Positions 11,669 through 22,019 of a stretch of DNA of 64,000 nucleotides are shown piece after piece. The translations under genes were made by a program, and so were the position numbers. Location of the stretch: positions 35,929,501 through 35,993,500 of the forward strand of contig NC_083710.1 in NCBI RefSeq assembly GCF_033118175.1, in the 5' to 3' direction. The notes beneath the pieces were generated by a model. It saw only the letters and a list, made by a program, of their open reading frames with translations, did not search any database and was not told where the DNA came from. This DNA is from Dama dama. Lineage: Eukaryota; Chordata; Mammalia; Artiodactyla; Cervidae. Each line of letters opens with the position of its first letter. Within the stretch, counting starts at the first letter, position 1.

Positions 11669-11939
11669 TTTAAAAACAAAAACAAAATATCAGTGTCACA
11701 CAAAGAACTGAGACAACAGGTCCATATTTAAATAGACTAAAGAGCCTTTATAACCAGATGTGATGAGAGAAACTTGGTAAATGTGGGCTTGAAAAAAAAT
11801 GAGCAACCAAAAAAGGTGCTTTGGGAATAACTACATGGACTGGATATTAGATCATATTGAAGACTTCTGAAAATTTCATATGGTTGTGTAAGACAATATT
11901 CTTATTATTAGAAGATGATTACTGAAATATTTAGGAGAG

Positions 11940-12128
11940 GGGACTTCCCTGGTGGTCCAGTGATTAAAACTCTGCACTCTGCGATCCTTGATCAGGGAAC
12001 TCGATCCCATTCATCCCAACTAAAGATTCGGCATGCCCCAACAAAGAGTAAAGATCCCGTGTGTTACAACTAAGACCCAGCACAGTCAAATAAATAAATA
12101 GAAATAGATAGAAGTAAATATTTTTTAA
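11940..12128 (+). mobile_element. CHR-2 SINE
   Basis: It starts ggacttccctggtggtcc and ends in aagacccagcacagtcaaat with an (aaat)n-rich tail. Confidence 0.92.
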
Positions 12129-12177
12129 AAGATCATATGACCCACCTACTGGAAACTCTTCAATTGACCCCCACTGC

Positions 12178-12440
12178 ACTAAAAATAAAATGCAAATATC
12201 CTCCCAGGTCCTTCCTGATCTATTTCTTGCACCACTCTTTCAGCACTTCCCTGGCCTTTCTGCTCCTCAAACATGTTAAACTTCTTCCTCCCTGAGGACC
12301 CTTGGAATGTTCTTCCTAAAGGTCTGTACATGACCTCTCATCCTTGTCTCACATCACTTTCTCACTAGCCCCTCCACCACCCAACCACCCCACTCCCCTC
12401 TAGAGGCCTTCAGCCTGGGTTATTTCCACCTCAATGCAAC
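12178..12440. repeat. Probable L2-type ancient LINE remnant
   Basis: The phrases tcccaggtccttcctgatct, ctggcctttctgctcctca, ccctgaggacccttggaatg and gaggccttcagcctgggtt resemble the L2 3' region. It is highly diverged and family and strand are uncertain. Confidence 0.5.
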
Positions 12441-12747
12441 CTCTGCTATACCCACTTTCTGTTTTGCCTGAATATCCTTTTCACTTTCAACCTTTCTTCT
12501 TTGAGAATAGCACAGAGCCAGATTTTGTTAATTTTTCTTAAGTATTAAGTTGTTACTCTGCTCATTAGTATATAATTCAATATATGGTTTAACTGTCCGA
12601 GTTTATCATGATGGCTTGTTACGGAGACTTGTCTCTACCAGATAATTCTTGGTTTTCTATTTATCATTTTTCATACTTCTTTTTGCTCATTTCCTACCTG
12701 TGATATTTTTTTATTCTCTTAGTTTCTTCTTTTAGTTTGAAAAGTAT

Positions 12748-13047
12748 ATATTTTTTAATTTATTTTTTATTTGATTTTATTTTTGGTTGCCCTGGGTCTT
12801 CATTGCTGCACACGGGCTTTCTCAAGCTGCAGTGAGTGGGGGCTACTCTTCATTGTGGTGCATGGGCTTCTCACTGCCTTGGCTTCTCTTGCTGTGGGGT
12901 GCAGGCTCTGGGCATATGGGCACAGTAGGTGTAGCACCTGGCCTTAGCTGCTCTATGGCATGTGGAATCTTCCTGGCCCAGGGATCAAACCCGTGTCCCC
13001 TGCTTTGGCAGGTGGATTCTTAACCACTGAACCACCAAGGAAGTCCT
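12748..13047 (-). mobile_element. CHR-2 SINE, full length
   Basis: A T-rich tail precedes ggttgccctgggtcttcatt. Both monomer-like middle parts are present, and it ends in ttaaccactgaaccaccaag. The length of about 300 bp is that of the long CHR-2 form. Confidence 0.92.
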
Positions 13048-13304
13048 ACATTGTGTTTCTATTTTTAAGTATATTTTTAACCATGTGTACTTAACAAAAG
13101 ACGGAAGTTAGTGTGCTACTCTTCCCAGAGAACAAAATGAGGCTCTCAGAATCCTTTCATGCTATACATCAACAGTCATGCTAAAGTATTAAGTCTAACT
13201 TGTCATGAAAGTGCCCTGAATCGACTTTTTTTGTGTTTTACAACCAGTGAAACACATCACTGGCTGTAAAATGTGACATTCATGTTCTCAAAGCGTTCTG
13301 GCAT

Positions 13305-15371
13305 CTCTCAAGAGTCTTCTCCAATACCACAGTTCAAAAGCATCAATTCTTCAGCACTCACCTTTCTTTATGGTCCTACTCTCACATCCATACATGACTA
13401 CTGGAAAAACAATAGCTTTGACTAGATGGACCTTTGTTGGCAAAGTAATGTCTCTGGTTTTTAATATGATGTCCAAAAGAATTGATGCTTTTGAACTGTG
13501 GTGTTGGAGAAGACATTTGAGAGTCCCTTGGACTGCAAGGAGATCCAACCAGTCCATCCTAAAGGAGATCAGTCCTGGGTGTTCATTGGAAGGACTGATG
13601 CTGAAGCTGAAACTCCAATACTTTGGCCACCTCATGCCAAGAGTTGACTCATTGGAAAAGACCCTGGTGCTGGGAGGGATTGGGGGCAGGAGGAGAAGGG
13701 GACGACAGAGGATGAGATGGCTGGATGGCATCACTGACTCGATGGACATGAGTTTGAGTAAACACCAGGAGTTTGTGATGGACAGGGAGGCCTGGCGTGC
13801 TGCGATTCATGGGGTCGCAAAGAGTCGGACACGACTGAGTGACTGAACTGAACTGAACTGAACTAGAATGTATATTATGGGAGTGGGTCTGGTAGGATCT
13901 TTCTATGTTAAGTTCTAATCCCGTTATCCTAAAATGTAAATTGTGGGAGTGGGTTTGGTAAAATTTTTACAATCTTGAGACATTCTTTTGATTTATTGTA
14001 ATAACTAATTTTAAAAGTATATAATTCCCTTGCTAAAGACTAGCTAGTGGGGCACTCCCTGTCCCCCTTCTGATGTCTATGACAGAAACTTTCTTTGTCC
14101 CTTTTTCACTTTAATAAAACTCTGCTACACACACACACACAAAAATATATGATGTCCAGGTTGGTCATAATTTTTCTTCCAAGCAGCAAGCGTCTTTTAA
14201 TTTCATGGTTGCAGTCACCATCTGCAGTGATTTTTGGAGCCCCTAAAAATAAAGTCATTCACTGAGTCCCTAAAAATAATGTCACTCACAATGGAAATAA
14301 AGTTTCCATTATTTCCCCATCTATTTGCCAAGAAGTGATGGGACCAAATGCCATGATCTTAATTTTCTGAATGTTGAGCTTTAAACCACCTTTCTCACTC
14401 TCCTCTTTCACTTCCATCAAGAGGCTCTTTAGTTCTTCTTTGCTTTCTGCCATAAGGGTGGTGTCATTTGAGTAACTGAGGTTATTGATATTCCCCCCAG
14501 CTATCTTGACTCCTGCTTGTGCTTCATCCAGACTGGCATTTCACATGATGTACTCTGCATATAAGTTAAATAAGCAGGGTGACAATATACAGCCTTGATG
14601 TACTCCTTTCCCAATTTGGAACCAGTCTGTTGTTCCATTTACGGTTCTAACTGTTGCTTCCTGATCTGCATATAGATTTCTCAGGAGGCAGGTCAGGTGG
14701 TCTGATATTCCCATCTCTTTAAGAATTTTCCACAGCTTGCTGTGATCCACACAGTCAAAGGATTTGGCATAGTCAATAAAGCAAAAGTAGATGTTTTCTG
14801 GAATTCTCTTTCTTTTTCTATGATCCAACGGATGTTGGCAATTTGACTTCTGGTTCCTCTGCCTTTTCTAAATCCAGCTTGAACACCTGGAAGTTCATGG
14901 TTCACACACTGTTGAAGCCTGGCTTGGAGAATTTTGAGCATTACTTTACTAGTGTGTGAGATGAGTGCAATTGTGCGGTAGTTTGAGCATTCTTTCAGAT
15001 TGCCTTTCTTAGGGATTGGAATGAAAACTGACCTTTTCCAGTCCTGTGGCCACTGCTGAGTTTTCCAAATTTGCTGACATATTGAGTGCAGCACTTTCAC
15101 AGCATCATCTTTCAGGATTTGAAATAGCTCAACTGGAACTCCATCACCTCCACTAGCTATGTTCCTAGTGATGCTTTCTAAGGCCCACTTGACTTCACAT
15201 TCCAGGATGTCTGGCTCTAGGTGAGTGATCACACCATCGTGATTATCTGGGTCATGAAGATCTTTTTTGTACAGTTCTTCTGTGTATTCTTGCCACCTCT
15301 TCTTAATATCTTCTGCTTCTGTTGGGTTCATACCATTTCTGTCCTTTATTGAGCCCATCTTTGCCTGAATG
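13305..15371 (-). mobile_element. BovB LINE, long internal copy interrupted by a chimeric insertion
   Basis: Read on the minus strand from 15371, it carries the linker and reverse-transcriptase region and then the C-terminal region, ending abruptly at 13305. The usual BovB 3' tail (ctgaactgaactgaac) is missing. A foreign 672-bp segment interrupts it at 13475-14146. The left boundary abuts unrelated DNA and the right boundary abuts another BovB piece (15372-15414), so the copy is bounded by rearrangement rather than by clean retrotransposition ends. Confidence 0.88.
13475..14146 (+). mobile_element. Chimeric retroinsertion: BovB 3' end joined to an LTR-like segment
   Basis: 13475-13863 is a plus-strand BovB 3' segment ending in repeated gaact units. 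It continues without a gap into 13864-14146, which looks like the end of an endogenous-retrovirus LTR: tccctttttcactttaataa, with an AATAAA-type signal, followed by an (ac)n/A-rich tail. The direct repeat atatgatgtcc occurs at both ends (about 13464-13474 and 14147-14157) inside the host BovB. This supports one insertion event of a chimeric transcript. The LTR identity is inferred from its layout. Confidence 0.65.
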
Positions 15372-15376
15372 AGCAA
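14541..15376 (-). pseudogene. BovB reverse transcriptase, frameshifted fragment
   Basis: Two overlapping minus-strand frames (15376 to 14693 and 14828 to 14541) together read through the RTE-type reverse transcriptase. The first holds the PIPKKGN and YRTIALIS motifs and ends in GFRKGRGT plus a short tail. The second holds the palm A block FIDYAKSFD and the block GVHQGCILSPCLFNLY. They join by a frameshift near 14800-14815. Further downstream on the minus strand, near 14470, the catalytic box reads as Y-S-N-D instead of YADD, so the copy is catalytically dead. It is a transposon relic and not a host gene. Confidence 0.85.
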
Positions 15377-15414
15377 AGTAATGTCTCTACTTTTTAATAT
15401 GCTGTCTAGATTGG

Positions 15415-15487
15415 TCAGGGATCAAACCCATGCTCCCTACATTGGGAGTGTCGAGTTTTTTAACCACTGGACCATCAGGGAAGTCCC
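15415..15487 (-). mobile_element. CHR-2 SINE 5' half, joined to BovB
   Basis: On plus it reads agggatcaaacccatgctcc to ctggaccatcagggaagtcc. Its 3' half is replaced by BovB sequence (15371-15414). The same junction occurs at 58660/58661. Confidence 0.85.
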
Positions 15488-15569
15488 ATAAACTTACTTC
15501 AATGAGCAAACTTATGGATTTTGCTTAGTATATTACTCAACCCGGTGAAAATCATAAAATTGGCTTCAT

Positions 15570-15869
15570 TTTGTAATTTTTTAAGAATAATTTTATTTAT
15601 TTATTTTCAGCTGTGCTGAGTCGTCGTTGCTGCATGTGGGTTTTCTCTGGTTGCAACCAGTGGGGACTTTATTTCTCTGTGGTACATAGGCTTCTCACTG
15701 CAGTGGTTTCTCTTGTTGCAGAGCATGGGCTCCAGAGCGCGAGCTCAGTAGTTGCAGCACAAGTGCTTAGTTGCTCCACAGTATGTGGGATCTTCCAGGC
15801 CCAGGGATCAAACCCATGTCCCCTGTGTTGACAGGCAGACTCCTGTCCTCTGCACCACCAGGGAAGTCC
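15570..15869 (-). mobile_element. CHR-2 SINE, full length, shared by both duplicated arms
   Basis: It has a T-rich tail, then gctgtgctgagtcgtcgttg, ending at caccaccagggaagtcc. The flanks aaaattggcttcatttt and aaaattggtttcatttt form the target-site duplication. The same element with the same duplication is found inverted at 58204-58499. Confidence 0.92.
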
Positions 15870-16357
15870 AAAATTGGTTTCATTTTAATATCACACTCTT
15901 GTTTGTTTGTTGACCTTATTTTCTAAAGCTATTAGGTGACTTTCATTTCTCTGAGTTTTCAGTTATTATCCATCTGTATGCCTTTACAGAAGCAATGATA
16001 CTTTCTGCCTAAAGTATCCTTGCTACTTGTTCTCTGGTCAAAGAGTGCCTCCTTCATCAAATTCAGCTTTCTCTTCGAAGCTTCCTTTCTTCCTTTTCAG
16101 AACTTACACAGGACCGGGAAATAAACTCTTGGAGGGCACAACAGAACCTTGTGCGCCAGAACCTGGGGGAAAGGAGCAGTGACCCCACAGGAGACTGTCC
16201 CGGACTTGCCTGTGGGTGTCCCAGAGTCTCCAGTGGAGGCGTGGGATGGTGGTGGCCTATGGCAGGGCTGGGGGCACTGAGTGTAACAGTACCTGCATGG
16301 GATCTTTTGAGGGAGGTCACCATTATCTTCATTACCTCCACCACAGTTTGGCCCCAG

Positions 16358-17412
16358 CACAATGAAATGTGGGAAATTCTGAAAGAGATGGGAATACCAG
16401 ACCACCTGACCTGCCTCTTGAGAAACCTGTATGCAGGTCAGGAAGCAACAGTTAGAACTGGACATGGAACAACAGACTGGTTCCAAATAGGAAAAGGAGT
16501 ACGTCAAGGCTGTATATTGTCACCCTGCTTATTTAACTTATATGCAGAGTACATCATGAGAAACGCTGGGCGGGAAGAAGCACAAGCTGGAATCAAGATT
16601 GCCAGGAGGAATATCAATAACCTCAGATATGCAGATGACACCACCCTTATGGCAGAAAGGGAAGAGGAACTAAAAAGCCTCTTGATGAAAGTGAAAGAGG
16701 AGAGTGAAAAAGTTGGCTTAAAGCTTAACATTCAGAAAACTAAGATCATGGCATCTGGTCCCATCACCTCATGGGAAATAGATGGGGAGACAGTGGAAAC
16801 AGTGTCAGACTTTATTTTGGGGGGCTCCAAAATCACTGCAGATGGTGACTGCAGCCATGAAATTAAAAAGACTCTTACTCCTTGGAAGGAAAGTTATGAT
16901 CAACCTAGATAGCATATTAAAAAGCAGAGACATTGCTTTGCTAACAACGGTCTGTCTGGTCAAGGCTATGGTTTTTCCAGTGGTCATGTATGGATGTGAG
17001 AGTTGGACTGTGAAGAAAGCAGAGTGCCGAAAAATTGATGCTTTTGAACTATGGTGTTGGAAAAGACTCTTGAGAGTCCCTTGGACTGCAAGAAGATCCA
17101 ACCAGTCCATCCTAAAGAAGATCAGTCCTGGGTGTTCATTGGAAGGACTGATGCTGAAGCTGAAACTCCAATACTTTGGCCACCTCATGCGAAGCATTGA
17201 CTCAGTGGAAAAGACCCTGGTGCTGGGAGGGATTGGGGGCAGGAGGAGAAGGGGACGACAGAGGATGAGATGGCTGGATGGCATCACCGACTCGATGGTC
17301 ATGGGTTTGGGTAGACTCCGGGAATTTGTGATGGACAGGGAGGCCTGGCGTGCTGCAATTTATGGGGTCGCAAAGTCGGACACAATTGAGCGACTGAACT
17401 GAACTGAACTGA
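16358..17412 (+). mobile_element. BovB LINE, 5'-truncated copy with intact YADD and 3' tail
   Basis: It starts inside the reverse-transcriptase region (equivalent to the start of block B) and runs to the gaactgaactgaact tail. It is nested in the 5' region of another BovB. It is the best-preserved BovB 3' part in the window. Confidence 0.88.
16367..17402 (+). pseudogene. BovB reverse transcriptase C-terminal part, frameshifted
   Basis: The first frame (to 16912) contains GVRQGCILSPCLFNLY, then NNLRYADDTTLMAERE with the intact catalytic YADD, then KIMASGPITSW. A shift to a second frame occurs in about 16830-16890. That frame continues through VKAMVFPVVMYGCESW, DAFELWCWKRLLRV and GRQRMRWLDGITDS to a stop at 17400-17402. 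The ATG-like start at 16151 lies in the older BovB 5' region and is not a real start. This is a relic of a retrotransposon polyprotein. Confidence 0.82.
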
Positions 17413-17898
17413 AATATCTGGAAGGGAACACAACTCCACCCATCAACAGAAAATTGGATTAAAGATTTACTGAGCACGGCCCCGCCCATCAGAAAAAGAC
17501 CCAGTCTCCCCTTCAGTCAGTCTATCCTATCAGGAAGCTTCCATAAGCCTCTTATCTTTCTCCATCAGAAGGCAGACAGAATGAAAACCACAATCACAGA
17601 AAACTAACCAATCTGATCACATGGACTACAGCCTTGTCTAACTCAAGGAAACTATGAGCCATGCCGTGTAGGGCCACCCAAGACAGACAGGTCATGGTGG
17701 AGAGTTTTGACAAAATGTGGTCCACTGGAGAAGGGAATGGCAAACCACTTTGTATTCTTGCCTTGAGAACTCCATGAACAGTATGAAAAGGCAAAAAGAT
17801 AGGATAATGAAAGATGAACTCCCCAGGTCAGTAGGTGCCCAATATGCTACTGGAGAACAGTGGAGAAATATCCCCAGAAAGAACGAAGAGACGGAGCC

Positions 17899-18463
17899 AA
17901 AAGCTGCTTTTATTGCACCTTAGATCTTGGGAATAACCTGTGGGTAAGGAATTATTTTCCCTCAGCAGTCTGGAGATGTCATTATGTAGCTGCTGGCATC
18001 TGCTAAGCCCACTGTCAGTCAAAGTATCCTTGTTGTTAGGTACCTGTCTTTCTGGTGATGCTAGGCTGCTGATATTCTGTGGTTCTCCCTGCTACATCGG
18101 TGTGAGGACATATTTGTATCTATTCTGCATAAGACTGAGGGTGTCCCTTCAATCTAAATGCTCATCTTTTGTTTTCCCTTTTATTGCTGTGACCATATCC
18201 TACATTCAAAAGAGTGCATGGACTGTACAGATACAAAAGTAGTAAAATAAACACCTGGAGCCACCAACCAACTTAGGAGCCAGAGCTTCATCAGCATGTC
18301 AGAAGTCCCTGTGTGCTCTCCCTGACCACACGCCTCTGCATCCTCCAAGAGGTATTTGTACACCTGACTTTTACATCAACAATTCCCTCGTTTTTCTTGA
18401 AGGATATACCACAATCGTATGAGTTTCTACACAACATATTGTTTAATTTTGCCTATTAGTCTG
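17899..18463. other. Intergenic, nothing recognised
   Basis: An open frame at 17940-18242 has no domain. The stretch lies between the BovB 5' fragment and a CHR-2. Confidence 0.45.
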
Positions 18464-18650
18464 GGAGTTCCCTGGTGATTCAGTGGCTCAGACTGTGGTC
18501 CCAACACCAGGGGGTCTGGGTTCGACCCCTGGTCAGGGAGCTAGAACCCCCAAGCCACAGCTAAGAGTTTGAATGCCAAACCAAAGATCAAAGTTCCTGC
18601 ATGCCACAACTCAGCCAAATAAATAAATAAAACTAAAATTTTTTTAAATT
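18464..18650 (+). mobile_element. CHR-2 SINE
   Basis: It reads gggagttccctggtgattca through gggttcgacccctggtcagg to the ccaaataaataaataaaac tail. Confidence 0.92.
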
Positions 18651-18820
18651 TTGACTATTATTCTACTCTATATTACCATAATCATATATTCTCCATGCTT
18701 CTGTGACTCTTTTCATTCAGCATAATGCTTTTGAGATTCATTCTTGTTAATACATGCAGCTGTAGTTCACTTAAACTACTGCATGGTATTCCATTATATA
18801 AATATACCAAGAACTAAATA
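18651..18820 (-). mobile_element. L1 3' fragment (old)
   Basis: The text ttttcattcagcataatgct, ttcttgttaatacatgcagc and catggtattccattatataa is the inverse of a common mammalian L1 3' region. The subfamily is not determined. Confidence 0.55.
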
Positions 18821-20089
18821 TTTATGGCATGAATAGGTATATGAATAAATAAATTTACCATTACACACAGCCCCATTCTGATGACTAAATTTTGCTCTCA
18901 ACATCAATTTTTGAAGGAGGCAAAGATTTCTTAAACAAGACACAAAAACTTTGATAATAAAAGAAAAAAATGACTTCAGTTGGAAAATATTAAAATGAAG
19001 ACTCCTGTTCATCAAAGGGACATTATTAGCAGATTAAAAATAGAACCTACACATTGGAAGAAGCATTTGCAATACATGCTCAAGAAAGGACTCACATTGT
19101 GAACAGGAAAAAGAAAAACCCTTCAAATCGATAAGGAAAAGAATATTTTGTAGAAATAATGAACAAAAGACTTGAACAGAAACTCAACAAAAGAGGATAT
19201 CCAATAAATATCTTAAAAGTTCTCGACTTCATTAGTCACCAGGGAAATGCAAACTATAATTTTAATGTGATACCATTATACAGCTACCAAAACAGCTAAA
19301 GGGAAAAACACTAAATACTGCAAGGATACAGAGCAACTTAAACTCCCACCTACTTCTGGTTGGTATGTGAATTTGCAAAACCTGTTTTGGAAAACTGAAC
19401 ACAAACTGAATGGAAGCTTAACATATGCTTTCTCCACAATTCAGCAATTCCACTGCTAGGTAGAGATAGGTAGAGACCCACCAAAAATGTATATAATGAT
19501 TACATTCAACACAATCTCAATCAAAGCACCAGAAGGCTATTTTGTAGATATCAACAAACCAATTCTAAAGTTTATATGGAGAGGCAAAAGGCTTAGAAGG
19601 GCCAACGTGAGGTTCAAGGAGAACAACAGAATCGGAGGACTGACACCACCTAGCTCTAAGGCTTATTATAAAACTGCAGTAATCAAAGAGTGTGCGCTTG
19701 GAGAAAAGAGAGACAAATAGATCGATAGAACAAAATGGAGAGCCCATAAAGAGACCCACACAGATACAGTCACCTGACCTTTGGAAAGGGAGCAAAGGCA
19801 ATTCAATGGAGAAAAGATAGTCTTTTCAACAAACGGTGGTGATCAGCAGGACATCCACACGCAACACAAACAAACAAAGAATCTAAACCCAGACCCTATA
19901 CCCTTCACAAAAACTGCCTCAGAGTGGATCATACACCTAAATGTAAAATGCAAAACTATAAAACTCCTGAAAGATAGAATAGGAGAAAATCTAGATGACC
20001 TTGGGTTTGGCAATGACTTATAGAGTCAACACGAAAGGCATAATCCATGGAGGAAAGAAGGCTGAGTTGAACTTCATTAAATTTTTAAA

Positions 20090-20365
20090 AATAATTTAAA
20101 CTTTTTGTTTCCTATTAGGGTTCAGTCAGTTAACATTACCGTGATAGTTTCAGGGGAACAGTGAAGGGACTCAGCCATACATATCCATGTATCCATTCTC
20201 CCCTCAAATCCCCTCCCATCAGGCTGCCACATAACATTGATCGAGTGCCCTGTGCTATATAGCAGGTCTTTGGTGGTTATCCATTTTAAATATAGCAGTG
20301 TGTACATGTTGGTCCCAAACTCCCCAACTATCTCTTTCCCCTATCCTTCTCTCCTGGCAAATAGA
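20090..20365 (-). mobile_element. L1 3' end inserted in L1 ORF2, 21-bp target-site duplication
   Basis: This inverted ruminant L1 3' region (gtgatagtttcaggggaaca, gccctgtgctatatagcagg) is flanked by 21-bp direct repeats at 20069-20089 and 20366-20386 that differ at a single base. The L1 ORF2 text continues on both sides. Confidence 0.85.
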
Positions 20366-20550
20366 GAACTTCATTAAAATTTTAAACTTCTGCTGTGTGA
20401 AAGACACTGTCATGAGAATGAGAAGATAAGCCATAAACTTGGAGGGGAAAATTGCAAAACACATATCTGATAAAGAACTGTTATCTACAGTATGCAAAGA
20501 ACTCTTCAAACTAAATCAGAAAACAAAAATGAATTTCAGTTGTGCAAAAG

Positions 20551-20667
20551 GGAATTCTCTGGCAGTCCAATTCTTAGTCAGTGCTGTCACTGCTGGGAGT
20601 TTGGGTTCCATTCTGATTGAGAAATTGTCCCACAAGCCATTCAGTGTAGCCAGGAAAAAAAAAAATT
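20551..20667 (+). mobile_element. CHR-2-like SINE, truncated
   Basis: It starts gggaattctctggcagtcca and ends in a poly-A run at 20656-20666. The middle is diverged. It interrupts L1 ORF2 text. Confidence 0.75.
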
Positions 20668-20908
20668 GAGTGAAAGATCTGAAAGGACACCTCATCAAAG
20701 AAGACATATTAATACAAAAGGCAAATAAATATATGAAAATATGATCAACATCATAGTCATTAGGGACTTGCAAATTAAAACAATAAGATACCACTGCACA
20801 CCTTTAGAATGCCTAAAACCCCAGCTACTGATCAGCCCAAACGCTGGTAAGGATGTGAAGCAACAGGAACTGTCACTCACTGCTTATGACAATGCAAATG
20901 GCACAGCC

Positions 20909-21040
20909 AGGGACTTTCCTGGTGGCCCAGTGGTTAAGAATCTGCCTTCCAATGAGGGGGGTACAGGTTGGATCCCAGGCCCGGAACTAATAGGCCATGT
21001 GCCATGTGGTGTGGCAAAACAAAACAAAACAGACCAAAAA
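20909..21040 (+). mobile_element. CHR-2-like SINE, truncated
   Basis: It starts gggactttcctggtggccca, followed by tggttaagaatctgccttcc. It ends in an (aaaac)n tail. Confidence 0.85.
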
Positions 21041-21162
21041 ACCTTTCAAGTCCATGAGCCTGTAAAATTCATTTGTTTAAATCATCTACAAAGATTTATC
21101 CTTCTCCCAAGACTGACTTGGAAAATTGCCTTAAATTAGTGTTATTCTCACTGTTTCTGTTG

Positions 21163-21256
21163 TCGTTTTAGTCACTTCAGTCGTGTCTGACTCTTCTGTG
21201 ACCCCATGGACTGTAGCCTGCCAGACTCTTTTGTCCATGGGATTTCCCAGGCAAGC
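21163..21256 (-). mobile_element. Bov-tA SINE, 5'-truncated
   Basis: It reads cttcagtcgtgtctgactct through tgtccatgggatttcccag and stops at ggcaag. Confidence 0.85.
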
Positions 21257-21611
21257 ATGCTGATTGCTTTTTTGTATTATAAAGTCATTTTATCTCAGTT
21301 ATAATTTTATTTTCATTTTAATGCTATGACTTTGTTGCAATGATCTGAAAAAGCTAATTTCAAAGAAGGATTACTTTCTCATTTTTATAATCATGTTCTT
21401 ATATCCTGTAGAAAAATATTGTCTCAAATGTGAAGAAGTCTTTTCTGATTCAAAAATTTAAGAAAGTCTTTTTTCTATAAAATGTTACATGCTTGAGCCA
21501 AAATCTTTCAGGACCCACTTTATTCTCTGTGAGTAGAAAACCAAGAGAAGTTGCATTTTCTATCTTGATCTTGTATCTACACAATTTGCAACTGATTAAA
21601 ATTAATAAGCA

Positions 21612-21613
<2 letters not shown>

Positions 21614-21655
<42 letters not shown>

Positions 21656-21660
21656 TGTGT
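21614..21660. repeat. (GT)n microsatellite
   Basis: About 22 GT units occur with one interruption (tgtatgtg). They lie directly next to the 3' side of an inverted Bov-tA, a common birthplace of ruminant dinucleotide arrays. Confidence 0.95.
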
Positions 21661-21742
21661 TAGTCACTCAGTCATGCCCAACTCTTAGGAACCCAATGGA
21701 CTGTAGCCCACCAGGCTCCTCTGTCCATGGGATTCTCTAGGG
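21661..21742 (-). mobile_element. Bov-tA SINE, 5'-truncated
   Basis: It reads agtcactcagtcatgcccaa through tgtccatgggattctctagg, directly after the GT array. Confidence 0.88.
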
Positions 21743-21806
21743 AATAGCATATACTTTGGGGAGCTTTCTGCCAGAATTAGTAAATTGCATTCTGTTATCC
21801 TCATAT

Positions 21807-22019
21807 AAGGGGCTTCCCTGGTGACTCAGACAGAAAAGAATCTGCCTGCAATGCAGGAGACATGGTTCAATCCCTGGGTTGGGAAGATCCCTTAGAAGAA
21901 GGGCATGGCAATCCACTCCAGTATTCTTATCTGGAGAATCCCCATGGACAGAGGAGCCTGGTGGGCTACAGTCCATGGGGTCACAAAGAGTCAGAAATGA
22001 CTGAATGACTAGGCACACA
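21807..22019 (+). mobile_element. Bov-tA SINE with 9-bp target-site duplication
   Basis: It is full length, from ggggcttccctggtgactca to gaatgactaggcacaca. The repeat tatcctcat flanks it near 21796-21804 and 22020-22028. Confidence 0.93.

Larger units (their letters stand above)
15372..16093. repeat. Inverted duplicated segment, arm A
   Basis: The reverse complement of this stretch matches 57982-58697. It has the same order of parts: an old-repeat segment, a full CHR-2, a short old spacer (gcaaaatccataag, gctcatt, agtaagtt), a CHR-2 head, and a CHR-2/BovB junction reading tttgatccctgaccaatc on the element strand. Both arms' CHR-2 copies sit in the same target-site duplication (aaaatgaagcca-like). 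Identity of the non-SINE spacer is roughly 90 percent by eye. Similarity fades at about 16093. Confidence 0.85.
16094..17898 (+). mobile_element. BovB LINE 5' region, interrupted by a second BovB
   Basis: 16130-16357 (gtgcgccagaacctggggga, then atcttcattacctccaccac) and 17413-17898 (cccatcaacagaaaattgga, ggtcatggtggagagttttg, aactccccaggtcagtaggt) are consecutive parts of the BovB 5' untranslated/5' region as I remember it. They are separated by an inserted BovB 3' portion. The element stops at about 17898, before any endonuclease sequence, so it is 3'-truncated. Confidence 0.7.
18960..20908 (+). mobile_element. L1 ORF2/3' fragments, broken up by later insertions
   Basis: Plus-strand pieces match L1 ORF2. 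19485-20087 encodes NKPILKFIWRGKRLRRAN and RIGGLTPPSSKAYYKTAVIKECA, then a C-terminal part. 20366-20550 and 20668-20908 continue downstream (aacttctgctgtgtgaaaga, gataccactgcacacc, ggtaaggatgtgaagcaaca). At least two L1 copies overlap here: 18960-19480 is already 3' ORF2 sequence, before the 19485 piece starts further upstream in the element. All frames are broken. Confidence 0.75.

Noticed and set aside
13864..14130. A complete endogenous retrovirus
   Set aside because: Only an LTR-like 3' end is visible. No internal gag, pol or env text was found around it.
16151..16912. 253-codon frame as a possible host gene
   Set aside because: It joins BovB 5' region text to BovB reverse transcriptase across a nested insertion. 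It is retrotransposon-derived.
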